Shown: positions 7,664-17,119, counted from the first letter of the stretch. The stretch is 64,000 nucleotides of DNA from Actinokineospora auranticolor (GCF_002934265.1 NZ_PTIX01000009.1:248001-312000); one strand, 5' to 3'. Program-made: numbers and translations. Notes: generated by a model from the letters alone, not told the origin.

Positions 7664-9589
7664 TCACAGGTGCCTCTCCCACCAGTGCAGAACCGCTTCG
7701 AAGCGTTGTCCGCGGTGGCGGGGTTTTCCGGATCTGGTCAGCTCGTGACCTTCTCCGGGGAAAAGGAGCATTTCGGTCGGCACCCCGCGCCTGCGGAGGG
7801 CCACGTACATGCGCTGCGCCTGTTCGACCGGGCAGCGCCAGTCATGTTCCGAGTGGACGACGGCGAACGGGATCTCGATCTGGTCCGCGTACGTCAGCGG
7901 GCTCCGCGCGGCCCACTCCGCGGGCGAGTCCCCGCAGTACGCCTCCGTGAACCACCACCCGATGTCCGACGTCCCCGCGAACGAGTCCCACGCGTTGACC
8001 GCGCGTTCGCTCCAGGCCGCCTTGAAGCGGTGGCCGTGGTGCGCCGCCAGCCACCCCGTCATCCACCCGCCGTACGAACCTCCCATGATCCCCACCCGGG
8101 TGGGGTCGACGTCGGAGCGCTCCAGGACCGCGTCCAACACCGACAGGACGTCGTCCACGTCGACGGTGCCCATGGCGCCGATGATCGCGCGGCCGTGGGA
8201 CTCGCCGTAGCCCGCCGAGCCGCGTGGGTTGGGCAGCACGACCGCGTACCCGGCGGCCGCGTAGACCTGGGCCTCGTCGAACAGGCCCCAGCCGTAGTAC
8301 ATGAACGGGCCGCCGTGCACCGACAGCAGCACCGGGTGCGGGCCGTCGCCCTCCGGCAACACCAGCCACCCGTGGGTCGCGTACCCGTCGGGGGCCGACG
8401 CCTTGACCTCGATCAGCGGTCGTACCGCCACCCGCGCGCGCAGCGGCGCCGAGAAGTCCGTGAGCCGCCGGGTCGTCTCGTCCTCGACCAGGACGACCTC
8501 GCCCGCGGTGTCCCACGTGGACACCGTGCACACGACCCGGTCGCCGTCGGCGGCGAAGCCCTTGACCAGGCTCTGCTCGCCCGCCACCAGGGTCAACTCC
8601 GACAGCGTGGCCCCATCCGCACCACGCGCCACACGGCGCAGTTCGACCGCGCCGCGGTTGCGCACCGCGACCAGGATCCCCGACGCCGTCTCCACGGGCC
8701 GCCCCGCCGCGACGTCGCAGTCCACGGTCTCCGGGTCGGTCAGCCGCGCGGGCGCCGCCGAGCCGTCGAACGGCACCGTCCACAGGCCGACGTTGCGCGC
8801 GACCGACGCGGTCCCCGGGAACGCCTCGCCCAGGAAGGCGACCGTGCCGTCCGCCAGCGCCACCGGGTGCTCGACCGTGCCCTCGCTGCGCGCGACCAGC
8901 ACGGGCGCGCCGCCGTCGGCAGGAACCGCGTAGAGATCGGTGTTGACCGAATCGTCCGCGCCCCAGTCCCGCTTCGCACTAATCAATACATGCGCACCCG
9001 ACAATGTCCACGCGGGCGCGGAGGGCTCGCCGAGCCCCTCGGTCAACTGCCGGGGCTCGCCACCCCCGGTGTCCACGACGAACAGTTGGGGTGGACGGTC
9101 ACCCAGGAAACCCACATCGTCGAATCGGTACTCCAGACGGGTGATCCGGCGCGGCGCTTCGGCGGCGGGCTCGGGAGTCCGTCCGTCGGCATCGGCCACG
9201 CCGTAGCGCCCGGCCTCGGGAACCCGTGCCACAAAAGCGATCCGCCGGGAGTCCGGCGCCCACACCGGCGCGCCCGCGCCCAAAGGAAGCGCCGCGACCG
9301 GGCGGGCCTCTCCGCCGTCGACCGGCATCACGTGCAGGACCGGCGCGGACGACGCGTCGGCGCAGCGCAGGAAGGCGACCAGGGTGCCGTCTGGGGACGG
9401 CGCGGGCGCCCAGTCGCGGAAGCCTCGGGTGAACTCGCGCACGTCACCGCCGCCGAGGCCGACCCGGTGCAGGCCGCCGCGGTAGGCGTTGGCCGCCAGG
9501 TCCGGGTTCGCGAGACCGACCAGCAGCAGGTCGCCGCGCAGGGCGGGCGCGCCGGGCGCCGCCAGCAGTTCGATGTCCTCAGGGCGCAC
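7664..9589 (-). CDS. S9-family prolyl oligopeptidase/acylaminoacyl-peptidase-like enzyme
   Basis: 641 aa serine peptidase with an N-terminal beta-propeller (WD40-like TolB-type blades such as PVWAPDSRRIAFVAR) and a C-terminal alpha/beta hydrolase domain from about residue 390. Catalytic residues are visible: Ser in GIMGGSYGGWMT (about residue 482), Asp in VVHSEHDWRCP and His in FPGEGHELTRSG. The oxyanion-hole HGGP motif is at LLSVHGGPFMYYG. There is no signal peptide, so it should process short peptides in the cytoplasm. It starts with ATG/GTG at 9589 and is monocistronic, with the TerC gene upstream on the same strand separated by a terminator. Confidence 0.9.
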   Translation of the reverse strand: MRPEDIELLAAPGAPALRGDLLLVGLANPDLAANAYRGGLHRVGLGGGDVREFTRGFRDWAPAPSPDGTLVAFLRCADASSAPVLHVMPVDGGEARPVAALPLGAGAPVWAPDSRRIAFVARVPEAGRYGVADADGRTPEPAAEAPRRITRLEYRFDDVGFLGDRPPQLFVVDTGGGEPRQLTEGLGEPSAPAWTLSGAHVLISAKRDWGADDSVNTDLYAVPADGGAPVLVARSEGTVEHPVALADGTVAFLGEAFPGTASVARNVGLWTVPFDGSAAPARLTDPETVDCDVAAGRPVETASGILVAVRNRGAVELRRVARGADGATLSELTLVAGEQSLVKGFAADGDRVVCTVSTWDTAGEVVLVEDETTRRLTDFSAPLRARVAVRPLIEVKASAPDGYATHGWLVLPEGDGPHPVLLSVHGGPFMYYGWGLFDEAQVYAAAGYAVVLPNPRGSAGYGESHGRAIIGAMGTVDVDDVLSVLDAVLERSDVDPTRVGIMGGSYGGWMTGWLAAHHGHRFKAAWSERAVNAWDSFAGTSDIGWWFTEAYCGDSPAEWAARSPLTYADQIEIPFAVVHSEHDWRCPVEQAQRMYVALRRRGVPTEMLLFPGEGHELTRSGKPRHRGQRFEAVLHWWERHL

Positions 9590-9655
9590 GCGATGAACCG
9601 TACCCGACGGTTAGCAAACCTCAGGACCCCTTGATTATTCCCACTCGTCCACAGA

Positions 9656-9688
9656 AAAGCGGCGCGCACCGTGCGTGCGCGCCGCTTT
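9656..9688 (-). terminator. Terminator after terC-like gene
   Basis: Perfect 14-bp stem AAAGCGGCGCGCAC / GTGCGCGCCGCTTT around a 5-nt loop, 19 nt downstream of the TerC stop codon. Confidence 0.75.
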
Positions 9689-9706
9689 CACCCGACCGTG
9701 GTGAGG

Positions 9707-10792
9707 TCAGTGCCGGGGTTCGACCGGCGACGCCGAATCCGACGCGGAGGATTGCGCGCCCCGGGATTCCGCGACCGTGGATTCGTCGGTGGCGGCGGGG
9801 GTGCCCGCCGCGGCGGCGGCCGCCTCGTCCCGCTTGGACTTGCGCAGACTGGCAACTGTGGTGACCGCCAGGACACCGATGATGACCGACAGCGACACCG
9901 CGATGTTGGGCACCCACACACCCACTTCCGCGCCGCCGTTGATGAAGGGCAGCGAATTGGTGTGCAGCGCCTCCAGCACCAGTTTCACGCCGATGAAGGC
10001 GAGGATGACCGCGAGGCCCACCGACAGGTAGATCAGCTTGCGCAGCAGGCCGCCGAGCAGGAAGTACAGCTGGCGCAGGCCCATCAGCGCGAACGCGTTG
10101 GCGCTGAAGACCAGGAAGGGTTCCTTGGTGAGCCCGAAGATCGCCGGGATGGAGTCCACAGCGAACAGCAGGTCGGCGGTGCCGATGGCGATCATCACGA
10201 TGAACATCGGGGTGACGAACCGCTTGCCGTCGACCTTCACGAACGAGTCGCCGCCGTGGTAGGTGTCGGTGACCGGGAAGACCTTGCGGGCGATCCGGGT
10301 GAGGGCGTTCTCCTCGTACTCCTCGTCGTCGCCGCCGATGCCCTGCTTCGACAGGTTCCACGCCGTGTAGATCAGGAACGCGCCGAACAGGTAGAAGACC
10401 CAGCTGAACTTGGCGATGGCCACGGCGCCGACGGCGATGAACATGCCGCGCATCACCAGCGCGAGCACGATGCCGATCAGCAGCACCTTGTGCTGGTGGA
10501 TCCGCGGCACCTTGAACGCGGCCATGATGATCAAGAAGATGAACAGGTTGTCGACCGACAGCGAGTACTCGGTGATGTAGCCGGCGAAGAACTCGCCCGC
10601 GTACGTGCCGCCGGAGAACGCCCAGATCGCGCCGCCGAACGCGATCGCGCATCCGATGTAGAACGCGACCCAGCGACCCGCCTCACCGACGGTCACCTCG
10701 TGCGGCTTGCGGTCCACGATGAACAGATCGATCGCCAGCAGCGCGATCAAGCCGCCGATCGTGGCCAGCCAAGCCCAGGTGGGGACAACCAT
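9707..10792 (-). CDS. TerC/Alx-family integral membrane metal exporter
   Basis: 361 aa, with about nine hydrophobic segments and the family signature SLSVDNLFIFLIIM near residue 80, plus the second conserved DLLFAVDSIPAIFG around residue 215. Members export Mn2+ or other divalent metals, many under manganese riboswitch control, and the name comes from tellurite resistance loci. An acidic loop (GGDDEEYEEN) lies after TM5 and the C-terminus is Ala/Ser-rich and variable. Start ATG at 10792 is preceded by GGAGG with 8-nt spacing; this binding site is part of the riboswitch expression platform just upstream. Confidence 0.93.
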   Translation of the reverse strand: MVVPTWAWLATIGGLIALLAIDLFIVDRKPHEVTVGEAGRWVAFYIGCAIAFGGAIWAFSGGTYAGEFFAGYITEYSLSVDNLFIFLIIMAAFKVPRIHQHKVLLIGIVLALVMRGMFIAVGAVAIAKFSWVFYLFGAFLIYTAWNLSKQGIGGDDEEYEENALTRIARKVFPVTDTYHGGDSFVKVDGKRFVTPMFIVMIAIGTADLLFAVDSIPAIFGLTKEPFLVFSANAFALMGLRQLYFLLGGLLRKLIYLSVGLAVILAFIGVKLVLEALHTNSLPFINGGAEVGVWVPNIAVSLSVIIGVLAVTTVASLRKSKRDEAAAAAAGTPAATDESTVAESRGAQSSASDSASPVEPRH

Positions 10793-10800
10793 GGATCAAA

Positions 10801-10938
10801 CCTCCGGTGTACGGGCACGTGCGCATGCCGACAACCGGAGGTCTCTTCCGCCGGAAAACTTCCGGCCACCGGCCCCGGGACCCGCGAGTGGTCCGTGCTG
10901 ACGACACCGGTGCGAAGGAATACTCCCCTCCGACACTT
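10801..10938 (-). promoter_or_regulatory. yybP-ykoY-like manganese riboswitch with RBS-sequestering hairpin
   Basis: Reading the minus strand, the leader contains GGAGGGGAGTATT (near 10936-10920), GTGTCGTCAGCACG, and AGAGACCTCCGG (near 10848-10835). These match the conserved GGGGAGUA ... GUCGUCA ... AAGACCU core of the yybP-ykoY Mn2+ riboswitch. The 3' half of the closing helix (CCTCCGG, + strand 10835-10841) can instead pair with CCGGAGG (10801-10807), which contains the GGAGG Shine-Dalgarno of the TerC gene. The expected logic is that Mn2+ stabilises the aptamer and frees the RBS. Confidence 0.82.
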
Positions 10939-11184
10939 TCGATGTCCGATTCTTCCCTGTCGCCTGACGGCACACCAGTCCGGGTCCCCTCAACAGCCTT
11001 TGGGTTTGGTCACAGCCAAGGTTCCTCAGGTGTCGACATGCCCGTCCGCGCGCCGCGCCAAACTCTGCCTTATCAGCACCGACCAGCGGAACCTCGATCA
11101 CCCATCAGTGATCATCGCGCGGGAACCGGACGCGGCCGGGTCCGCGCCGGACCGGTCCACCGCTCCTGGGAGCACTCTCAGGGA

Positions 11185-14052
11185 ATGTCCAATACGGTCG
11201 GCGGCGTGCCTTCGCTCCCGCGCCCGCGGCCCCGCCAGGTGATCACCACCCTGGTCGTCGTCGCGCTCGCCACCGCCGGTCTGGTCTGGGCCAACGCCGG
11301 TGGCGACCCGCCCCCGGTCACCACGCGCGCGCAGCTGCTCACGCTGCAGAGCGGACCCGACCGCGACGAACCGGTCCGCCTCGACACCACGCTGTACCTG
11401 CCGGAGACGACGCCCGCGCCCGCGGTGCTGGTCGCGCACGGTTTCGGCGGCACGAAGGACAGCGTCGAGCAGGACGCGCGCGAGCTCGCCCAGCGCGGGT
11501 TCGTGGCGCTGGCCTGGTCGGCGCGCGGGTTCGGGCGCAGCGAGGGGCAGATCGGGCTGAACGACCCGGACTACGAGGTCACGGACGCGAGCAGGCTGGT
11601 CGACTGGCTGGCCCAGCAGCCCGAGGTGGTCAAGGACGGGCCCGACGACCCGAGGGTCGGCGTGACCGGCGGTTCGTACGGCGGTGCCCTGTCCCTGCTG
11701 CTGGCGGGCATGGACCGGCGCGTGGACGCCCTCGCCCCGGTGATCACGTACAACGACCTCGGCCAGGCCCTGCTGCCCAACTCGGCGGGCGCGCCCGCGG
11801 GTACCCCGGCGGGCAACCCGTACGGCGCCGACGGCGTCTTCAAGCGCTCCTGGGCGGGCATCTTCTTCGCCGCGGGCACGGGCGCGGCCGGGCTGGCCAA
11901 CCCGACCTCGGACGCGACCGAGCCGGGCACCAAGGACGACGGCAGCGGCGGCGCGGGCGGTACCGGGGTCCCCGCCCCGGCCGACGAGGCGCCGGGTGGC
12001 GGCCGGTCGCAGGCGGGCCCGGTGGACCCGTGCGGCCGGTTCACCGAGGCGGTGTGCCGGGCGTACGACCAGGTCGCGCGCACCGGCGTGGCCGACAAGG
12101 CCACCGTCGACCTGCTGCACCGGGTGTCGCCGGTCTCGGTGACGGCGCGGATCACCCAGCCGACGATGCTGGTGCAGGGCGAGCAGGACACCCTTTTCGG
12201 TCTTGACCAGGCGGACGCGACCGCGCGGCAGGTGAGCGCGGCCGGGGCGCCGGTCAAGGTCGTCTGGTACACCGGCGGGCACGACGGCGGCAAGCCGGGG
12301 CCGGAGCTGCGCGGTGAGATCGCGGACTGGTTCGACTTCCACCTGCGCGGTCGGGGCGCGAACCCGGGGACCGGTTTCGAGTACGCCGTGCAGGGTGCTC
12401 TGCGGGCGCAGGGGGCGCCGTCGGTGCGGACGGTCAGCGCGGGGGCGTACCCCGGTCTGGCGGGCGCTCCGGGCGCCGAGCGGCGCGGGATCGAGTTGAC
12501 GGGCCGGGAGCAGACCGCGGTGAACCCGCCGGGCGGGAATCCGGCGTCGATCAGCAGCATGCCGGGGTTGGGGTCGGTGATCGCGGGTTCGTCGCGGCTG
12601 TCGGGCCGGATCTCGGTGGACCTGCCGGGGCAGGCGGCGCGGTTCGCCAGCCAGCCGATGACGTCGCAGCTGCTGATCGCGGGCGCCACGACCGCGCGGC
12701 TGCGGGTGGCGAGCGCGGGCGGCGGGGCGCCGGAGGGCGCGGCGTTGTTCGCGAAGCTCTACGACGTCGGCCCGGACGGGACGCGGACGCTGCCGGGTTC
12801 GGCGGTGTCGGCGCTGCGCACGCCGCCGCTGCCCGCCGACGGGAGCGCGGTCGAGGTGACGGTGGCGCTGCCCGCGGTCGTGCGGCCGATCGAGGCGGAC
12901 CACCGGGTCGAGCTGGTGGTGTCGACGACCGACCAGGCGTACGCGTCGTCGCCGGACGCGGCGGCGTACAAGATCTCGCTGGCCGATCCCGCGTTGCGGG
13001 TACCGGTGGTACCGGGGACGCGGTCGAGCTCGGCGCCGCCCGCCGGGCCGCTGATCGGGATCGCGGTGGTGCTCGGCGTGGTGGCCCTCGCGGTCGTGTG
13101 GGGCGTCGTGCGGCGGCGGCGCGCGGACGACGCGGACCCGGACCTGGCGGACGTGCCGCTGGTGATCGAGGACCTGTCGAAGGCGTACCCGGGCGGCCTC
13201 AAGGCGGTCAGCGACCTGTCGTTCCGGGTGGAGCGCGGCCAGGTGCTGGGCCTGCTCGGCCCCAACGGCGCGGGCAAGACGACAACGTTGCGCATGCTGA
13301 TGGGCCTGATCCAGCCCAGTGCGGGCACGATCCGCGTGTTCGGCCACCGGATCCACTCGGGCGCACCGGTGCTGTCCCGGATCGGCTCGTTCGTCGAGGG
13401 CGCGGGTTTCCTGCCGCACCTGTCGGGCCGGGCGAACCTGGAGCTGTACTGGGCGGCGACCGGGCGTCCGGTGGAGAAGGCGCACTTCGAGGAGGCGCTG
13501 GAGATCGCGGGTCTGGGCGCGGCCGTGGAGCGGAAAGTGCGCACCTACAGCCAGGGCATGCGCCAGCGGCTGGCCATCGCCCAGGCGATGCTCGGCTTCC
13601 CGGACCTGATGGTCCTCGACGAGCCGACCAACGGCCTCGACCCGCCCCAGATCCACCAGATGCGCGAGGTCCTCCGCCGCTACGCGGCGACCGGCCGCAC
13701 GGTCGTGGTGTCGAGCCACCTGCTGGCGGAGGTGGAGCAGACGTGTGACCACGTGGTCGTCATGCACCGCGGCAAGCTCGTCGCGGCGGGCAAGGTGGAC
13801 GACATCGTGGCGGGCGGCGGAGAAGCCACTTTCCGCGTGGACAACGCCACCGCCGCCGCCGAGGCCCTGCGCGGGGTCACGGGTGTCAGCGACGTGACGG
13901 TGGACGGCGACCTGGTCCACGCGGACCTGGACGGCCTCCCCCGTTCGGCTGCGGTGACAGTGCTCGTGCGCGCGGGGGTGGCCGTCGAACAGGCGGGCCC
14001 CCGACGGCGCCTGGAAGACGCGTTCCTGCAACTGGTTGGTGAGGAATCGTGA
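11185..14052 (+). CDS. Alpha/beta hydrolase (S15-like) fused to ABC transporter ATPase
   Basis: 955 aa. A hydrophobic segment at residues ~17-36 (VITTLVVVALATAGLVWA) precedes an X-Pro dipeptidyl-peptidase-like hydrolase (about 45-430) with nucleophile Ser in GVTGGSYGGALS (~163), acid in VQGEQDTLFG and His in YTGGHDGG. A beta-rich C-terminal jelly-roll-like part follows (~470-600), then a second membrane segment (~615-640) and a complete ABC ATPase: Walker A GPNGAGKTT (~691), signature YSQGMRQR, Walker B LMVLDEP and H-loop SSHLL. The membrane topology would put the hydrolase outside and the ATPase inside. It overlaps the permease gene by 4 nt. The ATG at 11185 is the best start, but GGGA directly before it is a poor RBS. 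Confidence 0.88.
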   Translation: MSNTVGGVPSLPRPRPRQVITTLVVVALATAGLVWANAGGDPPPVTTRAQLLTLQSGPDRDEPVRLDTTLYLPETTPAPAVLVAHGFGGTKDSVEQDARELAQRGFVALAWSARGFGRSEGQIGLNDPDYEVTDASRLVDWLAQQPEVVKDGPDDPRVGVTGGSYGGALSLLLAGMDRRVDALAPVITYNDLGQALLPNSAGAPAGTPAGNPYGADGVFKRSWAGIFFAAGTGAAGLANPTSDATEPGTKDDGSGGAGGTGVPAPADEAPGGGRSQAGPVDPCGRFTEAVCRAYDQVARTGVADKATVDLLHRVSPVSVTARITQPTMLVQGEQDTLFGLDQADATARQVSAAGAPVKVVWYTGGHDGGKPGPELRGEIADWFDFHLRGRGANPGTGFEYAVQGALRAQGAPSVRTVSAGAYPGLAGAPGAERRGIELTGREQTAVNPPGGNPASISSMPGLGSVIAGSSRLSGRISVDLPGQAARFASQPMTSQLLIAGATTARLRVASAGGGAPEGAALFAKLYDVGPDGTRTLPGSAVSALRTPPLPADGSAVEVTVALPAVVRPIEADHRVELVVSTTDQAYASSPDAAAYKISLADPALRVPVVPGTRSSSAPPAGPLIGIAVVLGVVALAVVWGVVRRRRADDADPDLADVPLVIEDLSKAYPGGLKAVSDLSFRVERGQVLGLLGPNGAGKTTTLRMLMGLIQPSAGTIRVFGHRIHSGAPVLSRIGSFVEGAGFLPHLSGRANLELYWAATGRPVEKAHFEEALEIAGLGAAVERKVRTYSQGMRQRLAIAQAMLGFPDLMVLDEPTNGLDPPQIHQMREVLRRYAATGRTVVVSSHLLAEVEQTCDHVVVMHRGKLVAAGKVDDIVAGGGEATFRVDNATAAAEALRGVTGVSDVTVDGDLVHADLDGLPRSAAVTVLVRAGVAVEQAGPRRRLEDAFLQLVGEES

Positions 14053-15029
14053 GCGAGAGCGGGCACAAGGCCGGGTACGGGGTGCCGTCGGTGACCAGTG
14101 GCGAGAACGTCACCACCGTGCACACCGACCCGGCGGCCATCGACGACATGGAGGTCGCGGCCAACCGGGACCACTCCGGGTTCGACGCCGACGGGTCGGT
14201 GTCCGGGTTCCGGTCGGCGCGGACGTTGCCTTTGCGGGTCGAGCTGATCCGCCAACTCCGCCGCCGCCGGACCCAACTGCTGCTGGGCTTCCTCGTGCTG
14301 CTGCCCTTCATCCTCTGGGCGGCCTTCGAGTTCGGCACCAGCGCGAACAACCGCCGCTCCGGCGGTTTCGTCGACCTGGCCACCGCCAGCGCCCCGAACT
14401 TCGTGGTGTTCGTGCTGTTCGCGGCGGGCAGCTTCCTGCTCCCCATGATCGTCGCCCTGTTCTTCGGCGACACCGTGGCGTCGGAGGCCTCCTGGTCGAG
14501 CCTGAAGTACCTGCTCGCCATGCCCGTCCCGCGCGGCAGGCTGCTGCGCCAGAAGGCGACGGCCTCGGGCCTGTTGTCACTCTTCGCGCTCGTGCTGCTG
14601 CCCGTGGTGGCCCTGCTGGTCGGCCTGCTCTTCTACGGCTCCGGCGAGGCGGTCAGCCCCACCGGCGACGCGATCACGTTCTCGGACTCGCTGCTGGCGA
14701 TGGTGTTCTCGGTCGTCTACATCTCGGTGAACCTGCTGTGGGTGGCCGGGCTGGCGATGTTCCTCTCGGTCGCCACCGACGCCCCGCTCGGCGCGGTCGG
14801 CGGCACGGTCCTGGTGGCGATCCTGTCCCAGATCCTGGACCAGATCACCGCCCTCGGCACCCTCCGCGACTACCTGCCGACGCACTTCGCGTTCGCCTGG
14901 TCCGACCTGATCTCCACCGACATCGACTGGTCGAACATGACCCGGGGCGCCTTCTCGGCGGTCACCTACGCCGCGATCTTCGGCCTCTTGGCGGCCCGGC
15001 GCTTCCGCACCAAGGACGTAACCAGCTAG
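14049..15029 (+). CDS. ABC transporter permease (ABC-2 type)
   Basis: 326 aa, with a hydrophilic N-terminus of ~75 residues followed by six predicted membrane helices typical of ABC-2 permeases. The motif ASEASWSSLKYLLAMPVPRGRLLRQK after TM2 (given here in part as SLKYLLAMPVPR) is the usual cytoplasmic coupling segment. The GTG start overlaps the TGA of the hydrolase-ATPase gene (GTGA), so the two products are made together and probably form one transporter, with the substrate perhaps processed by the fused extracytoplasmic hydrolase (inference). Confidence 0.88.
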   Translation: MSESGHKAGYGVPSVTSGENVTTVHTDPAAIDDMEVAANRDHSGFDADGSVSGFRSARTLPLRVELIRQLRRRRTQLLLGFLVLLPFILWAAFEFGTSANNRRSGGFVDLATASAPNFVVFVLFAAGSFLLPMIVALFFGDTVASEASWSSLKYLLAMPVPRGRLLRQKATASGLLSLFALVLLPVVALLVGLLFYGSGEAVSPTGDAITFSDSLLAMVFSVVYISVNLLWVAGLAMFLSVATDAPLGAVGGTVLVAILSQILDQITALGTLRDYLPTHFAFAWSDLISTDIDWSNMTRGAFSAVTYAAIFGLLAARRFRTKDVTS

Positions 15030-15121
15030 CCCCGTGCCCGACGCCCGGGTCCCGGTAGAAGTTGATCATTGATCCGCTACCGTGATCCGGCGTCGCGACG
15101 GCGGAAGGTGCGGGCGGAGAA

Positions 15122-16213
15122 GTGGACGAGGTCGACTACTACGACCTGCTCGGGGTGCGGCGCGAGGCGTCGCACGGGGAGATCAAATCGGCCTTCCGGG
15201 CCCTGGCCAAGGTGATGCACCCCGACGCGGGCGGCACGGCGGGCACGTTCCGGCTCCTCAAATCCGCCTACGAAACCCTGTCGGACGGCCGCAAGCGCGC
15301 CGAGTACGACCGGGGCGTCACCACGGCGGCCCCTCCCCCGACCGCGCCCGCGCGCCCGCCCCGCCCGCGCAGGCGGATGTTCCGCGACGACCCCACCTTC
15401 GTCCCACCGGCCTGCGACGTCCCCCCGGCGTCACTGCCCTGGTGGCACCTGACGAAGTACCAGACCCGCATCGGCACCGCGGGCGCCCCCGGTCACGCCC
15501 CCGCCGCGTACCTCGCGCTCACCAACCTCGTGCTGGTGCTCCCCCTGGTCCTCCCCGGCTGGCTGCCACCGGCACTCCTTGTCCTCTGGCTGGCACTCGT
15601 CGCGGCCGCCATCGCTGCCACCGTCCGGCTCGTCCGCCGCTACCTGGCCGCCGCCCGTACGCAGAAGGCCGTGCGCGAGGAGTTCGGCGAGCGCACCGAG
15701 TTCGGTGTCGCCGACGCCGAGCCGGTGGGCGAGCGCCTCACCTCCGACCTGCTGACGACCTACCTGAGCAGGCTCCCCGGCGCCCGCGTCTTCCACGGCC
15801 TCTCGCGCCCCGGCTCGGTGTTCGCCGACATCGAGCACGCCGTCCTCTGTGGACATAGACTCGTGCTGATCGAGTCCCGGCTCTGGCTGCCCGGCCACTA
15901 CGAGATCGACGACGACGGCTCGCTGTGGCGCAACGACCACCCGTTCCGCGGCGGCGGCACGGACCTGTTCGCCGCCGTCAAGGCGTTCGCCGACCACCTG
16001 CCCGGCGTCGAGGTGTGGGGCGTGGTCATCGTCTACCCGAGCCGCGACGGCGAGGTCACCACCGACGACGCACCTGGTCTCGGCGTGTCCGCGATGGTGC
16101 CGACCGCGTTCGTCCGCGACGTCGGCGAGTGGCTCGCCGCCGAGTGCGCGACCGTCGACCACCACGTGCTGCGCGCCGTGCGGGCCCGTGTCGTGAAGGA
16201 GGAAGCCGCTTAG
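15122..16213 (+). CDS. Membrane J-domain protein with NERD-like C-terminal domain
   Basis: 363 aa. Residues 1-65 are a J domain with the HPD motif (KVMHPDAGG, ~33-35), which normally stimulates DnaK. A proline-rich linker and two close hydrophobic segments (~122-165) follow. The C-terminal ~180 residues resemble a nuclease-related NERD fold: GARVFHGL, then SVFADIEHAVLCGHRLVLIESRLW, where NERD proteins have a D/E-h-h-h-K core. The usual Lys is replaced by Arg (IESRLW), so nuclease activity is doubtful. The start GTG at 15122 has GGAGA just upstream. Its stop codon abuts the ATG of the ADP-ribosylglycohydrolase gene (TAGATG), implying coupled expression. Confidence 0.75.
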   Translation: MDEVDYYDLLGVRREASHGEIKSAFRALAKVMHPDAGGTAGTFRLLKSAYETLSDGRKRAEYDRGVTTAAPPPTAPARPPRPRRRMFRDDPTFVPPACDVPPASLPWWHLTKYQTRIGTAGAPGHAPAAYLALTNLVLVLPLVLPGWLPPALLVLWLALVAAAIAATVRLVRRYLAAARTQKAVREEFGERTEFGVADAEPVGERLTSDLLTTYLSRLPGARVFHGLSRPGSVFADIEHAVLCGHRLVLIESRLWLPGHYEIDDDGSLWRNDHPFRGGGTDLFAAVKAFADHLPGVEVWGVVIVYPSRDGEVTTDDAPGLGVSAMVPTAFVRDVGEWLAAECATVDHHVLRAVRARVVKEEAA

Positions 16214-17119
16214 ATGCTCGTGCACCTCGCCATCGGCGACGCGTACGGCGCCGGGTTCGAGTACGCCCCGGCCGCGTTCGTCACCGAGCACAACACCCTC
16301 GAACGCTATGTCCAGCACGGCAAGCACGCCGGGATCACCCCGGGTCGCTACACCGACGACACCCAGATGACCCTCGCCGTCGCGGAACTGCTCGTCGACG
16401 GCGGCCCGTGGACGCCCGAGGCCCTGGCCGACCGGTTCTTCGAGGTCTTCGACCGCGACCCGCGCGAGGGCTACGCGTCCGGCTTCCACGGCCTGCTGTC
16501 CGATGTGGACAGTGGCGCCGAGCTGCTGCGGAGGCTGCGCCCGCACAGCGACAAGAGCGGCGCGGCGATGCGGGTCAGCCCGGTCGGCCTGCTGCCGACG
16601 GTCCCGGACGTCCTGCGGTACGCGGACATCCAGGCGCGGGTCACCCACGACTCCCCCGGCGGCGTCGCCTCGTCCCAGGCCGCCGCGCTCGCCGTCTTCT
16701 ACTGCGACCGCGCGCCGGGCCCGTTGGCGGACCTGCCCGCCTGGATCGCCTCGCACGTCGAGGGACCGTGGGAAACCCCGTGGCGCGGCACAGTCGGCTC
16801 CGCGGGCATGGACAGCGCACGCGCGGCGATCACCGCCCTGGCCGCGCACCGCACGATGAGCGCGCTGCTGAGGGCGTGCGTGGCGTACACCGGCGACGTG
16901 GACACCGTGGCCACCATCGCGCTCGCCGCCGCGTCCCGGTCACCGGAAATCACCGACGACCTGCCCGCGCACCTGGTGGACACCTTGGAGGACGGCCCGT
17001 ACGGCCGCGCCTACCTGTCCACTGTGGATGAGAAGTTGACCCGGGGCCGACCGGCCCCGGGTCCTCCGGGTCAGCCCCGGCAGACCAGCCAGGAACCGGA
17101 TTCCTTGACCAGCGAGTAG
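16214..17119 (+). CDS. ADP-ribosylglycohydrolase family protein
   Basis: 301 aa ADP-ribosyl-hydrolase (DraG/ARH fold), which removes ADP-ribose from proteins or related substrates with two Mg2+ ions. The metal-binding motifs are visible: GDAYGAGFE at the N-terminus, YTDDTQM (~44-50) and the late GDVDTVATI (~225-233), which corresponds to the family's GDxDT/xxA motif. The start ATG directly follows the stop of the J-domain gene. The annotated end runs 49 bp past the end of the convergent TIR gene and through its hairpin; the last ~30 residues are Pro/Gly-rich and unlike the family. Confidence 0.88.
   Translation: MLVHLAIGDAYGAGFEYAPAAFVTEHNTLERYVQHGKHAGITPGRYTDDTQMTLAVAELLVDGGPWTPEALADRFFEVFDRDPREGYASGFHGLLSDVDSGAELLRRLRPHSDKSGAAMRVSPVGLLPTVPDVLRYADIQARVTHDSPGGVASSQAAALAVFYCDRAPGPLADLPAWIASHVEGPWETPWRGTVGSAGMDSARAAITALAAHRTMSALLRACVAYTGDVDTVATIALAAASRSPEITDDLPAHLVDTLEDGPYGRAYLSTVDEKLTRGRPAPGPPGQPRQTSQEPDSLTSE
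17038..17063 (-). terminator. Hairpin at the convergent ARH/TIR junction
   Basis: Perfect 11-bp stem GACCCGGGGCC / GGCCCCGGGTC with loop GACC. It lies 8 nt past the stop of the TIR gene and inside the 3' end of the ADP-ribosylglycohydrolase frame. Confidence 0.6.

Noticed and set aside
15053-15082. CGGTAG/CTACCG inverted repeat as a terminator of the ABC permease gene
   Set aside because: Only 6 bp with an 18-nt loop and no T-run; the J-domain gene may be read from the same transcript.
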